Assembly: GCF_050948175.1 (NCBI RefSeq)
Contig: NC_135202.1
Location: forward strand, 6,076,001 to 6,140,000
DNA: 64,000 bases
Source of the DNA: Xylocopa sonorina
Lineage: Eukaryota > Arthropoda > Insecta > Hymenoptera > Apidae
Reading direction: 5' to 3'
Part shown: positions 36,661 to 48,109 of the stretch, one piece after another
How positions within the stretch are numbered: position 1 is the first letter of the stretch
Layout of the letters: each line of letters begins with the position of its first letter
The notes under the pieces: model-generated
What the model was told of the DNA's origin: nothing
Seen by the model: only the letters and a program-made list of their open reading frames with translations
Databases searched by the model: none
Translations under genes and position numbers: made by a program

Positions 36661-37612
36661 TGGACGAGCCAAGGCTAGTGGACACTTGTAGATGGTTGTG
36701 GACGATGGTGGAGTAGCCAAGGCTGGTGGACCATGGTGGACTGTGGTGGAGTAGCCAACGATAGTGGACACTTGTGGATGATTGTGGACGATGATGGAGT
36801 AGCCAACGATAGTGGACACTTGTGGATGATTGTGGACGATGATGGAGTAGCCAACGATAGTGGACACTTGTGGATGATTATGGACTGTGGTGTGGAGTAG
36901 CCAAGGATAGTGGACACTTGTGAAAGATTGTGGACGATGATGGAGTAGCCAACGATAGTGGACACTTGTGGGTGATTGTGGACGATGATGGAGTAGCCAA
37001 CGATAGTGGACACTTGTGGGTGATTGTGGACGATGATGGAGTAGCCAACGATAGTGGACACTTGTGGATGATTGTGGACGATGATGGAGTAGCCAAGGCT
37101 GGTGGACCATGGTGGTGTAGCCAACGATAGTGGACACTTGTGGGTGATTGTGGACGATGATGGAGTAGCCATGGCTGGTGGACCACGATGGACCATGTTG
37201 GAGTAGCCAAGGATAGTGGACACTTGTGGATGATTGTGGACGATGATGGAGTAGCCAAGGCTGGTGGACCATGGTGGACCAAGTTGGAGTAGCCAAGGAT
37301 AGTGGACATTTGTGGATGATTGTGGACAGTGGTGGATGACAGTGTAGCAGCCAAGCGTTGTGGACATTTGTGGATGATTGTGGACGATGGTGGACGACAG
37401 TGAAGTAGCCAAGGGTAGTGGATACTGATGGACCATGGTGAACTGTGGTGGAGTAGCCAAGGATAATGGACATTTGTGGACAGTGGTGAACGACGGTGGA
37501 GTAACCAAGCGTAGTGGACATTTGTGGATGATTGTGGATGGTGATGGAGTAGCCAAGGGTAGTGGACATTTGTGGATGATTGTGGACAGTGGTGGATGAC
37601 AGCAGACAGTGA
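36661..37612. repeat. Minisatellite, 48-bp unit, about 19-20 copies
   Basis: The unit, beginning GATGGAGTAGCCAACGATAG, repeats with period 48 (for example GTAGCC at 36751 and 36799). The left part (36750-37130) is nearly homogeneous and the right part is diverged and irregular. Because 48 is a multiple of 3 and the unit contains no minus-strand stop in any frame, all three minus frames stay open for 246-389 codons; one reads a 16-residue repeat VHNHPQVSTIVGYSII. Frame slips between variants and the absence of splice or start context argue that this is not a gene. Confidence 0.9.
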
Positions 37613-37662
37613 TGACAACTACTTTTGCCTGCCGATTGGTAAGTGAACAAGGGATGGGTCCC

Positions 37663-37756
37663 TGCGTAGTCACCTCCCCGTTGGTGGACCTGGGCCCTTG
37701 GTAACGTTTTCGACAGACCGGTCTCTCGAAAACGGTATCAAGCTAAGAACTACGCA
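37663..37756. repeat. Two-level hairpin at tandem-unit junction, copy 1
   Basis: An outer stem (TGCGTAGTC with a diverged partner AACTACGCA) encloses a long inner inverted repeat centred on GACCGGTC at about 37715-37722, with arms CGTTTTCGA and TCGAAAACG. The distal inner stem has a mismatch and a wobble pair. Confidence 0.6.
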
Positions 37757-38801
37757 TGTAGATATAAGTATAGTTGTAAACTCGATACTAAAAGTATCAG
37801 AATCAGTTAAAAGATTACAACTTCTGTCTTGTAGAAAGATTTCATAGACTTGCTATCATTATTTCATTTAGTTATTTCATTATCCATCTATTATTTCATT
37901 AACTTTATAGTAGATTAGAATAATTTAATCACTGCTACTTTTAGTATCGAGTCTTTTGCAGTACAATTTAAATCTCTCAAGTCCTTTTCAGGACATTGAA
38001 AGTTTAAGTTGGATTGCAAATAGTTTAAGTTAATTTTAGTGACTATATCTGTATATTCACATAATGTAATTTTATAAATACGTAACCTGAATCCCTTCTG
38101 TCCTGACTTCCCTAATTTATCTCGATGGAGCATAATTATGGACGACGTTAATTACTTCATTTGGTATTATTCTCATTATTTTTCCATAAACACCATTGAT
38201 CGGAACTAGGGACATTTAAAACAATACTGCACAATCTATATTACTTTCTATCTCTCTGTGGTGTTTGTCTTCAACGGAGGATTGTTTGATGATTGGAAAT
38301 TGTGTTAGTCTCTACTTTATTTTAATTTCTGCGTTTCTAAGTTTTTCCAAGATTCTTTCCAATGAAATTCTTTCGAATGATGGTTGGAAATCCATTTCAT
38401 TCTCTTTTCATTTCAATTTCTACGTTTGACGCTGAATCAGTGCTGGATCGCCGCTGGATCACCGCTGGATCACCGCTGGATCGCCGTGGGATGCGTGCGT
38501 CCTTAGTTATAAGCACTTAGACTTAAGTAATTTAATTGTAACTGAATTGTAACAAAATTGTAAAAGAATCTATTTTCTTACCCGAAGTGAGAGAGCCATT
38601 TCTATTAATCCGCTACCGCTCGTTTATTATAACAGAACACATTGTTCTTGTGTAAATCGGTTCGCGATTAGTCAGTACTGATGAAAATACGTTACATACT
38701 CCCTTGAGCATTCTAAGTTTGTACTGCGTGAAATCGCTTCACGTAGCTTCCCTTTTCTCTTATTTTCTTTTCTATTAGTTCGAGATTTCGTCTTCCACCG
38801 T

Positions 38802-39017
38802 CACGCAGCGAAATAGTCGATACTCAATCAAACTGATGTGGTTTTCGGTGCCCATTGAGATTTCGCAGCCCTTGTCGATTGGTACGCCCGTTGGGTACTC
38901 GACTTGGGTATAGGCTTAGCACAGTGGACGCGCCCTTCGCGGTTCGTTCCGAGTAGCTCCTACCCCGTGTCGCTGGGGTCTTTGGACCTGCTGTAAGACG
39001 ACTTGGGGCGGTCTACG
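38802..39017. repeat. Conserved 216-bp core of tandem unit 2
   Basis: By direct reading, this block is identical to 40945-41160, whereas the unit sequence outside it differs by substitutions and indels. Similarity stays high for about 95 bp more (three changes). It is GC-richer than the unit average and has no long open frame. Confidence 0.75.
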
Positions 39018-39662
39018 AAGTTCGTTCTCGTCGTTGGGCAATGCGTCCTAATGCTAAGCCTCGCTGAATTCTTGATGGTACCCGCATTCACCATTGGGGA
39101 GAGCGTGGTATCAATTGTTTCGATGTAAGACGTGACTTAATCTTGTTCGCGATTCGCGTCGGGTATGGTTCACACTAGTGACTAGTGCTGAACCACCGGG
39201 TAGAATGCTCTCGCGAGAATCTAACGCAGGTTCATTGGTACTTGTTCGTTTCGCGTCGCGAATTTTATTTCCATTCTTCCAAATTAGTTTCTTCTCTTGA
39301 CTTTAATTTAACTTAATTTTGTTTCTATTTTTACCAACACTTTTCGTAACTTTTTTTACAATAGAGTAATCGAATTTAGAGTATCGTACCGTAGTACTTT
39401 TTTTAGAAACACTTTAATTTGTCTAAAGTGTTTGTAGAGTAACTTTAGAAGTTTCGCTTCTGGTAAGAGAATGGCATTCTTCGTCGTCCCTTTCGATAAA
39501 GTCCATACTGCAATCTCTAGAACCAATCTTAGATTTTGGAGAATGTATTATGGATTTCAGTTTAAAGTTCGCAAGTAGAGTCAGTCCTTGGTACCTTCTG
39601 TACCAAGAACACATGAATGTAATGGAGGGTGGATGGGATTAGGGAAATTAGGGATGGGTCCC

Positions 39663-39755
39663 TGCGTAGTCACCTCCACGGGGTGGACCTGGCTCCTTGG
39701 TACCATTTTCCAGAGACCGGTCTCTCGAAAATGGTACCAAGCTAAGGACTACGCA
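39663..39755. repeat. Two-level hairpin at tandem-unit junction, copy 2
   Basis: The outer stem TGCGTAGTC / GACTACGCA is perfect. The inner inverted repeat 39696-39741 pairs CTTGGTACCATTTTC with GAAAATGGTACCAAG without mismatch, closed by AGAGACC / GGTCTCT apart from one C-C mismatch. This copy is the most perfectly paired of the three. Confidence 0.7.
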
Positions 39756-40944
39756 CGTAGACATAAGTATAGTTGTAAACTCGATACTAAAAGTACTCGA
39801 ATGAGTTAAAAGATTACAATTTATAACTTCTGTCTTGTATAAAGATTTCAAAGATTTACTTTCTACTTTTTTATTTCATTATCCAATTATTATTTCGTTA
39901 ATTTTGCAACAGATTAGAATAATTTAATAACTGGTACTTTTAGTGTCGAGTCTTTTGCAGTACAATTTAAATCTCTCGAGTCCTTTTCAGGACTTTGAAA
40001 GTTTAAGTTGGATTGCAAATAGTTTAAGTTACTTTTACTGACTATATCTGTACATTCACACAATGTAATTTTATAAATACGTAACCTGAGTCCCTTCTAT
40101 CCTGACTTCCTTAATTTATTTCAATCGAGCATAATTATGGTCGACGTTAATCACTTCATTGGGTATTATTCTCATTATTTTTTCATACACACCATTGATC
40201 GGAACTAGGAACATTTAAAACAATCCTGCATAATCTGTATTAATTTCTATCTCTCTGTGGTGTTTGTTAAATCATTGTGTATATGGTGGTATTTGTTATA
40301 AATCGAGTTAGTCTCTACTTTATTTTAATTTCTGGGTTTCTAAGTTTCTACATGGGCAAGAACTTGCTTGAAATCATCGTGGGGTTGATCAACGATTTTG
40401 TACTTTACAATCGTAGAGCAGTATCATTATTCTCTATATATTTGGAAATGAGAAAATTCTATTTCCGACGAATACAGAGTTGAAGTTCCACCTTTTCCAA
40501 GATTCTTTCTAACTGTTTCACGTGAACGATTATCGCAAATTATAATCAAGGGAAGCTATTAAGAGAATCTTGAAATTTCTGTTGTTCTCGTCATTTGATT
40601 GTTCCAAATCCATCCGATTCCTTTTTCATTTCAATTTCTACGTTCGACACTGGATCGCCGCTAGATCACCGTTAGATCGCCGTGGGATGCGTGCGTCCTT
40701 AGTTATAAGCACTTGGATTTAAGTAATTCAATTGTAACTGAATTGTAACAAAATTGTAAAGACATCCATTTTCTTATCCGAAGTGAGAAATAGCCATTTC
40801 TATAATCGCGTGTAGTCAGTACCGATAAACATGCGTTACATACTCCCTTGAGCATTCTAAGATTCTGCTGCGTGAAATCGCTTCACGTATTTTTCTTTTC
40901 TTTTCTTTTCTTTTTTATTCGTTCGAGATTTAGTCTTTCATTTC

Positions 40945-41160
40945 CACGCAGCGAAATAGTCGATACTCAATCAAACTGATGTGGTTTTCGGTGCCCATTG
41001 AGATTTCGCAGCCCTTGTCGATTGGTACGCCCGTTGGGTACTCGACTTGGGTATAGGCTTAGCACAGTGGACGCGCCCTTCGCGGTTCGTTCCGAGTAGC
41101 TCCTACCCCGTGTCGCTGGGGTCTTTGGACCTGCTGTAAGACGACTTGGGGCGGTCTACG
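40945..41160. repeat. Conserved 216-bp core of tandem unit 3
   Basis: Identical to 38802-39017 as read by eye. See that entry for the contrast with the diverged flanks. Confidence 0.75.
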
Positions 41161-41799
41161 GAGTTCGTTCTCGTCGTTGGGCAATGCGTCCTAATGCTAA
41201 GCCTCGCTGAGATCTTGATGGTACCCGCATTCACCATTGGGGAGAGCGTGGTATCAGCTGTTTCGACGTAAGACGTGGCATAAACTTAATTTGCTCGCGA
41301 TTCGCGTCGGGTATAGTTCACACTAGTGACTAGTGCTGAACCACCGGGTTAGAATGCTCTCGTGATAATGTGACGCAGGTTTATTGGTACTTGTTCGTTT
41401 TGATCGCGTCGCGAATTTTATTTTTAATTTTTCTTTCTATTCATTTTCGTTAATTTTCATTAGATTAACTTTCAATCATAATTTTTTCGAGTCAGTAAAT
41501 AGTTCAGTAAAGTTTAGTATATCGTACCGTAGACCCCTTTGCGAAACACTTTAATATCACTAAAGTGTTTGTAGAGTCAGATTAGAAATTTCACTTTGGG
41601 TAAAAGAATGGCATTTCTGATCATCCCTTTCGATAAAGTCCATACTGCAATTTCTAAAATCTATGTTAGATTTTGGAAAATGTATTATGGATTTCAGTTT
41701 AAAGTTCGCAAGTAGAGTCAGTCCTTGGTACCTTCTGTACCAAGAACACACAGATGTAATGGAGGGTGGATGGGATTAGGGAAATTAGGGATGGGTCCC

Positions 41800-41895
41800 T
41801 GCGTAGTCACCTCCTCGATGGTGGACCTGGGTACTTGGTAACGTTTTCGAGAGATTAATTAGTCTCTCGAAAACGATATCATGCTAAGGACTACG
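41800..41895. repeat. Two-level hairpin at tandem-unit junction, copy 3 (array end)
   Basis: The outer stem TGCGTAGTC pairs with GGACTACG, after which homology to the other units ends. The inner repeat keeps ACGTTTTCGAGAGA / TCTCTCGAAAACG, and the centre is TTAATTAG instead of CCGG, extending the stem with A-T pairs. Confidence 0.6.
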
Positions 41896-41897
41896 TG

Positions 41898-42790
41898 TTA
41901 CGTTTAAGTTAGTTGCGAGTCACTTAAAATTTTGTAAACTCCTTACAGAATTTAGAAACTTTACATAGGGTACGAATAATTATTAAAGTCTAGATAACAC
42001 CAATACCTTTTCCTCTTTCAAAATTATAGAGAGCACAACAATACCTTTAAATTTTACACGATTAATATTTTGGTAGCATACAATATGAAGTTGCATTTAG
42101 ATAAGCACAGACGAGATATAAGATAAACCAATTGCCCAATTTATCCATGTATTCTAAAGTGTAACAGTTCTATATATTTATCATATCTTTTTAACGTTAC
42201 TGATAAACTATAGAATAGTTAGAACTAAAACAAAACGTAATTTAACTAGCTTTTTAAACGCTATGAACGCATACGTGGGTTCTCACACAACCATTCAATC
42301 TGATCTCTACATGTTAAAAGCGAACTCCTTCCTCTTTCTCTGAAGATTATTAATGATTTGTACTTTAATTACACTCCACTGAAGATGAACATTTGATGAA
42401 ATTTTGATGAACATACATTTGTGAACATTTTTGTAGCTTTCGAGGGATTGTATCAGCATTTCTAGGGGAATTATTATATTTTTTATGTGAATACACCTTA
42501 GGCTATTTAATTGAACCGATAGATAGAAGAAGTATTATACTATAAATATTTGAATGATATAAAACTTAAGTTTTACTGTCATTTATTGTATATATTCTCA
42601 GTTTTATTGTAATTTTACTAGTTTTATTGTATTTCATTGCACGTTTTACTAGTTTCATTGCAATTTCTTGTGCACTGCAGTAGTTTTATTGTAATTTGTT
42701 TGATATTACCCGCTTTAGAGGTAAAAGAGAGAAAGATATATAAGAAAGCTGTAGGAAAGAGTGAGACAGATGTTACCTACTCTACTCAAA
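41898..42790. other. AT-rich noncoding stretch
   Basis: No gene. A loose TTTTATTGTAATTT-type periodic sequence lies at about 42585-42700. Otherwise nothing is recognised. Confidence 0.5.
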
Positions 42791-43031
42791 AACCCCTGGC
42801 GTCATCTCTGTAAAAAGTGCTCAAACTGGTCGCTCAGCATTATCGACAGTGAAGTGAACTACTTAAAACTACTAGCGTCATCTCTGCTGAAAGTACTGAA
42901 ACTAATACTCGACTAGTTTCATTACTTTTCTGGAAGATGACGATAGTAGTCTTAAATGGTTTACTTCGCTGTCGATATTTGTGTGCGACCAGTTTGAAGA
43001 GATTTTTCGATGAGATGTCGCTGGTTACCCG
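42791..43031. repeat. Foldback element or hairpin, ~115-bp arms, 11-base loop
   Basis: The left arm 42791-42903 and right arm 42915-43031 are reverse complements over almost their whole length at roughly 75-80 percent identity. Examples are TCAAACTGGTCG / CGACCAGTTTGA and GACAGTGAAGT / ACTTCGCTGTC. Only about 11 bases separate the arms. The element could be a MITE of the foldback type or a source of a long hairpin RNA. Flanking target duplications are not obvious. Confidence 0.65.
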
Positions 43032-44046
43032 ATTTTTACCATGAAAAAGGATAGATGATATCATTTGAATCAAATGAATATTCTGCTTTAGTTTCCATTG
43101 CTATAATTTAATGTAAATAAGAATGACGAAGAAGAGATACTCTGTCGCGTTCATTTGTACGGTAAAATAATTAATTCGTCAAACATTCGAACGTCACGTT
43201 GCTTTATTTCTCGATGAAACACATGGAACTGCTAACAGCACAGTGTACCATACAACTTCCGTCTACTTGTTCGCTGTCAATAATACATTGCGGCAAACAA
43301 CAGCGTTTTTACTGAGGAATCAGTAACAAATTGACAGGAAACCGACGTCGCAATTAGGAAACACGTCTGTTCGCTCATTAACTTTCTACGTATCATCCTA
43401 ATAACACGATTACGCTGTCCAGAGACTTTGAATTAGTTCCAGTTTAATTACCATTTGCATACCTACCAGAGTAAACTGTAATCATTACCTTGATAAATAA
43501 TTCACAATGCAGGGAGTGACAGTAAATATAATCGCGTTCAATCACAAGATTTACAATTACTATGCTAATCTTTATATAAAAAATAATTGCTTCGATTTAA
43601 ATGAGATATAGAAATATAGAAATAAAAATCGTACGAGCAAACTTTTCAGTTTTTACGGCAAATTTCATTTTAATTATTATTAAGAGAGAAGAAACGCAGT
43701 TTCCTGACGTATTAAATCGTCGAACGACACGGACGTATTCGAACCAGAAGAAATAAGCGAAAAGAAGAGGAAGGGAGGGTGGCGAAAAGTGAATTAAAAA
43801 TTCGTGGACAACGTACACAGTCGAGATTACTCGCGACGATGTAAATGAGCATCGTATCGTCGTCGATACGACGCGTTACAATGCGTAAAGGTGGTCGCGT
43901 GACATTCGATTTGACAGTGATTGACGATTCCTGAATAATGCATCGAGGCGTCGTCGTCGGGGCATCGCCTTCGCCTCGACTAAGAACCGTCCTCTTCTGG
44001 AAGGCTTCTTTTCGGAATTGTTCAAAACTTTGCCAAACGCGCACGA
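43032..44046. other. Noncoding stretch
   Basis: Open frames here are short, overlap on both strands and lack coding character. No element ends or repeats are recognised. Confidence 0.45.
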
Positions 44047-44620
44047 ATTCCATTCTTGAAAACTGCCAAACTGTATTTTCCATGAAATTATTGAAAGTCC
44101 GTATTTTTATAGCAATTGGCTATTCTCGAATGCATCTTTTAATCGCTGGAGTAATAATTAAAACGAAGACATAAAAATTAATTTAATTAATTCCATTCTT
44201 GAATACTATCAAACTGTATTTTCTCTGAAATTATTGAAAGTCCATATTTTTATTGCAATTGGCCATTCTCAAATGGATCCTTTAAACGATAGAATAATAA
44301 TTAAAACGAAGACATAAAAATTAATTTAATTAATTCCATTCTTGAAAACTATCAAACTGTATTTTCTCTGAAATTATTGAAAGTCCATATTTTTATTGCA
44401 ATTGGCCATTCTCAAATGGATGCTTTAATTGATAGAATAATAATTAAAACGAAGACATAAAAATTAATTTAATTAATTCCATTCTTGAAAACTGCTAAAC
44501 TGTATTTTCCCTGAAATGATTAAAAGTTCGTATTGTTATTGAAACTGGCCATTCTCAAATGCATGTTTTAATCGATAGAATAATAATTAAAACAAAGACA
44601 TTGAAAATTAATTTAAGGTA
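44047..44620. repeat. Tandem repeat, 143-bp unit, four copies
   Basis: ATTCCATTCTTGAA starts copies at 44047, 44190, 44333 and 44476, giving an exact 143-bp period. Each copy holds AAACTGTATTTTC, TGGCNATTCTC and TAATTAAAACGAAGAC. The second and third copies are most alike. No coding content. Confidence 0.9.
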
Positions 44621-45559
44621 ATTAAAAGTGATGAGTTCACTTATATTTTAAATATCCATGGTAAATTAAAGATATGCGAGGCAGTAGACTCGTCGTATTA
44701 TCGTACTTCTTGCTTGTTATTGATCTTGACGCTTTATACATGTTACATATAACAGGAATCAATCATTATTTTCTTTCCTCGTCAATTCTGCACTAATGGG
44801 CTTATTCTATTTACAGAAAGACGCCTATTGCGCGAGTCTGACAAAAAGAGAAGTACGCATCGACCAAACTGCATTAATAATAAGATATGTAAGATGCTTC
44901 AATGGTGGTGTTTAAAAACAGGAAGAGGTAACGAGTACAAAGTCTTCTCTTCTACAGCAAACTTCTTTTTCCTTTTAAACAAAACACTCGAGATTTACTT
45001 TTAACAATCATCAAGAACAATGCATACATTCCCTCGCATTTATGCAACAAAAATCGCAAATTTGTGAGAAGAAAGACGCAAAAGGATCGACATTTATTCC
45101 TCGCTGAAAAGACATAAAGATCCACTCGATCTTCTTAAACAACGCGAAGCAGAGATAACAGTCGCGATTTAATGAAAAATAAAACCTAGTTGACATTTCG
45201 AGAACAGCACGATTAACGATCAAAGTCCTACAGAAATCCCTGGAGAACAGTGATTTCGCATCGACGCGTCGATCGCGTTGCTCAGCGGAAAATAAGCAGT
45301 TGATGTCCGTCATAGACAGTACGCGGAACGCTTAAAAATGTAAACTGGTTTACCGTCGCAAGTACCCGACAGCCTTCAGGTTCCCCGCGAAACGTGTCAG
45401 TGCCATTGTTCTGCGAGCGTTCCGCGAGCTTTCTGACATTGGAGCTACAACGCGCTTGGCCAAGCTGCCATCCGTGACCCCTCACCGTTCGAGCGTTCTC
45501 CACACGCCGTTATATAACCGTGATCCATGGACAATTTGTGCAAAACTTCGTGGATTTAG
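44621..45559. other. Noncoding stretch between two tandem arrays
   Basis: No supported gene. Two overlapping minus-strand frames (about 45011-45503) lack start, splice or family evidence. Confidence 0.4.
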
Positions 45560-46250
45560 AAAACAGACGAAATAGAGAATACGTATTTCTTTTTAATCGT
45601 GCCAGTTTCAATTCGAGAGATACGCTTAAAAATTCGACTCTTTTAGAAATTTGCAAGCCTCTCCTTTTTTAATCGAAATATATTAATTTGTTATTATAAA
45701 GTTAGTAAAGGCAGAAATAGAGAATACGTATTCTTTTTTAGCCGTGCTAGTTTCAGTTCGAGGGTAAAGATACGCTTAAAAATTCGACTCTTATAGAAGT
45801 TTGCAAGCTTCTCCTTTTTAATCGAGATAGATTAATTTTTTATTGTAAAGTTGGTAAAGGCAAAAATAGAGAATACGTATTCTTTTTTAGCTGTGCTAGT
45901 TTCAATTCGAGGGTAAAGATACGCTTAAAAATTCGACTCTTTTAGAAGTTTGCAAGCTTCTTCTTTTTTCCTCGAAATAGATTAGTTTTTTATTATAAAG
46001 TTAGTAAAGGCAAAAATAGAGAATACGTATTCTTTTTTAGCTGTGCTAGTTTCAATTCGAGGGTAAAGATACGCTTAAAAATTCGACTCTTTTAGAAGTT
46101 TGCAAGCTTCTTCCTTTTTCCTCGAAATAGATTAGTTTTTTATTATGAAGTTAGTAAAGGCAAAAATAGAGAATACGTATTCTTTTTTAGCTGTGCTAGC
46201 TTCAATTCGAGGGATGAAGATACACTTAAAAATTCGACTCTTTATTTTAT
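45560..46250. repeat. Tandem repeat, ~146-150 bp unit, about 4.5 copies
   Basis: AGAATACGTATT starts copies at 45575, 45721, 45870, 46020 and 46170. Each contains TACGCTTAAAAATTCGACTC and GTTTGCAAGC. The last three copies are the most similar. No coding content. Confidence 0.9.
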
Positions 46251-47873
46251 TCCACTATTTATTTTATTATAAAGTTCGTACATAAAAATGACATTTTTTA
46301 TTGTATATTCGTTTAGCTAATCGAGATCGATATTCTACAAAATTGCATCGATTTTTCTTCAACTTCTTTCTTTTTTTTGCAGTTATATCGAATTAAATAT
46401 ATTTGAAATTCGTTTTTCTGTATTGGTAGACGTCGATCGCTGACTGTACGGCCATTTTAACGTCGTGTTCATTGCATTCGAGCGAGGGAAACGCTTTACC
46501 CAAACGCGCGAACGTGTTTTCCGTTGGCAAACTTTGGATTTCTTTTGGCGACCGTCATCCTGTCAAATATTAACATCCTCTCCGCGATTACGCAAGCGCG
46601 TGGGTTTCCTCGGTTTCAGAAATCGCCGATTCGTATTCGGCTGATCAAAATTCATTGCGTGCAGTGTTCTCGGGAGCGTCGCACGGCGATCCTCGGTTTC
46701 TCGCTCGAACGGTTCAAGGATCGTCGAAAAAATTAGCATACCGAGGCTTTCCATCCCTGCCTTCTAATCGCAGCTCCATTTTTCAATGTCACCAAGCACA
46801 ACGAGGCGTCATTTTTTTTTTAATCTATGACAGATTGCGTAAGAACGTCACGCGAAATGAAACGAAATCGTTTTCGCAAGGATTTCTTCGACGAAGTCAT
46901 TTTTCAAAAGATCCAACCTTTTCTGTGAATCGAACGTAACTAATTTTTCTTCATCTTTTTTTTTGGAGACACCACATTCGCTATGATTGCCATTACTTAA
47001 TCACGTATTTACGTAATTCTGTATTCCTCGTATGCAAAGTGTATCTGCTTCCTTCTTAAACAGACTTTAAGTGGAACGAGACGTTTTTGTCGCGCAGAGT
47101 AGCATTTATTAAGTACATTTACGTAATTGGTGATGAAAATGCGAGGTTTTTCAACAGCCCTGCAGCTTCTGTTTAATGCTCTTCTATTTTTTTCCCTTTT
47201 TCTGGCAACTCTGTTCTTCGCATCAAATATAAAATTGCAGAAACATTTCAGAGCGCTTGGAAATATTTTAGAGCGCTTGGAAATATTTTAGAGCGCTTAG
47301 AAATACTCTGGACGACTTATCGACGCCTGGTTCGACCCGTCGAAACGGCGTTCCCAAATAGGGCCAGCCATTTGCTCCTCGTTCAAGGCTGGCCGCGCAA
47401 TTCGCGGCAGTTAAAAGCACGCTAATCGCATTAACGCTCGTCGATCGACTCGTTTCTGCGACGAGCGCGTCCATTTTTCGTTTCGCGCGCGCGTTCGTCG
47501 AGGGCGGCGAAACTCGACGGCGTCGCGAAACCGGAAACGCAACACGCTCCGCGTTAACGCGTCCTGGTAAAAATCGATACGCGCGCGCGCGAACGTCGAA
47601 TGGGACGCGTAAAAAAACGCGTGACGTTCGCGATTTCTGCGCTATGAATGATGCATCGAGAGTCGAATGTATCTGAAAGAGACGGGGAGAGACAGAGAGA
47701 GAGAGAGGTGAAGGGCGAGAGAGAAAGATCGCTTCGGTTTGACGTATCGTCGTGACATTGGTTTTTTTTTTGTTTTTAAACGTCGGATTAAGATGATTTA
47801 TTTTCGCCTGACATCGTAGACTTATGCTTTTAAATATACGTTTTTAAGGCGAAAAACGTACATTTTTTTTCAG
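46251..47873. other. Noncoding stretch with CpG-rich part and short repeats
   Basis: A ~22-bp unit (GAGCGCTTGGAAATATTTTA) is repeated about three times near 47251-47310. A hairpin GGCCAGCC / GGCTGGCC lies at about 47361-47394. CGCG-rich sequence spans about 47460-47640 and a GA microsatellite 47690-47712. A plus-strand frame at 46524 has a signal-peptide-like start but begins at TTG, so it is not called. Confidence 0.4.
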
Positions 47874-48109
47874 CGGATGTGCGCAGTTCTGGAAAAAAAA
47901 TTGTAAAAACTCTGAATGATTTAAGTGATTCCTCTAAAAATTTGAATATGTCTTACGTCGAAATATTGAGGAGTATATTTCACAACCATCAGAGACACTC
48001 TGAAGATGTTTTACACACGAGCGTCAAAGAGAACTTAATGAAAAAGATATTTTGCAATGAAAGTGTAAAAAGAAATACTGTAAATCATTTAAAGAACATT
48101 TTAAGCTAA
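47874..48109 (+). CDS. Candidate 3' terminal exon, basic helical protein of unknown family
   Basis: A textbook acceptor (CATTTTTTTTCAG ending at 47873) is followed by 78 open codons, entered with two leftover bases, ending at TAA 48107-48109. The peptide is basic and helix-prone, with motifs such as SGKKIVKTLNDL, SYVEILRSIFHNH and ENLMKKIFCNE, and looks like real protein sequence. No partner exon with a matching donor was recognised upstream. The family is unknown and a pseudogene or chance frame remains possible. Confidence 0.35.

Larger units (their letters stand above)
36200..41897. repeat. Array of ~2.0-2.1 kb tandem units (two full, two partial)
   Basis: The landmark TGCGTAGTC recurs at 37663, 39663 and 41800, so the unit is 2000 then 2137 bp. 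The sequence before each landmark is also shared (about 36210-36480, 39400-39650, 41550-41785; for example AAGTAGAGTCAGTCC), and homology stops at about 41895. The first partial unit is expanded by a 48-bp minisatellite. The third carries an extra ~200 bp at about 40265-40490 absent from the second. No open frame is shared between units, so this is not an obvious protein-coding transposon; it may be a local satellite-like amplification or a noncoding transcript locus. Confidence 0.8.

Noticed and set aside
36481..37650. 389-codon minus-strand frame with histidine/serine-rich 16-residue repeats
   Set aside because: Fully explained by a 48-bp minisatellite whose unit lacks stops in all three minus frames; frame slips between variants, and there is no start or splice context.
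41800..41895. Junction hairpin as a Helitron 3' end (hairpin followed by CTAA)
   Set aside because: Homology between units continues beyond CTAA in two of the three copies, and no TC-type 5' end or A/T insertion site could be matched.
36200..41897. Tandem 2-kb units as an LTR retrotransposon or rDNA spacer
   Set aside because: No gag/pol, primer-binding site or polypurine tract, no rRNA sequence, and three or more tandem copies rather than two terminal repeats.
46524..46736. 70-codon plus-strand frame with a signal-peptide-like hydrophobic start
   Set aside because: Begins at TTG with no in-frame ATG and no acceptor before it; the downstream part has no secreted-protein features.
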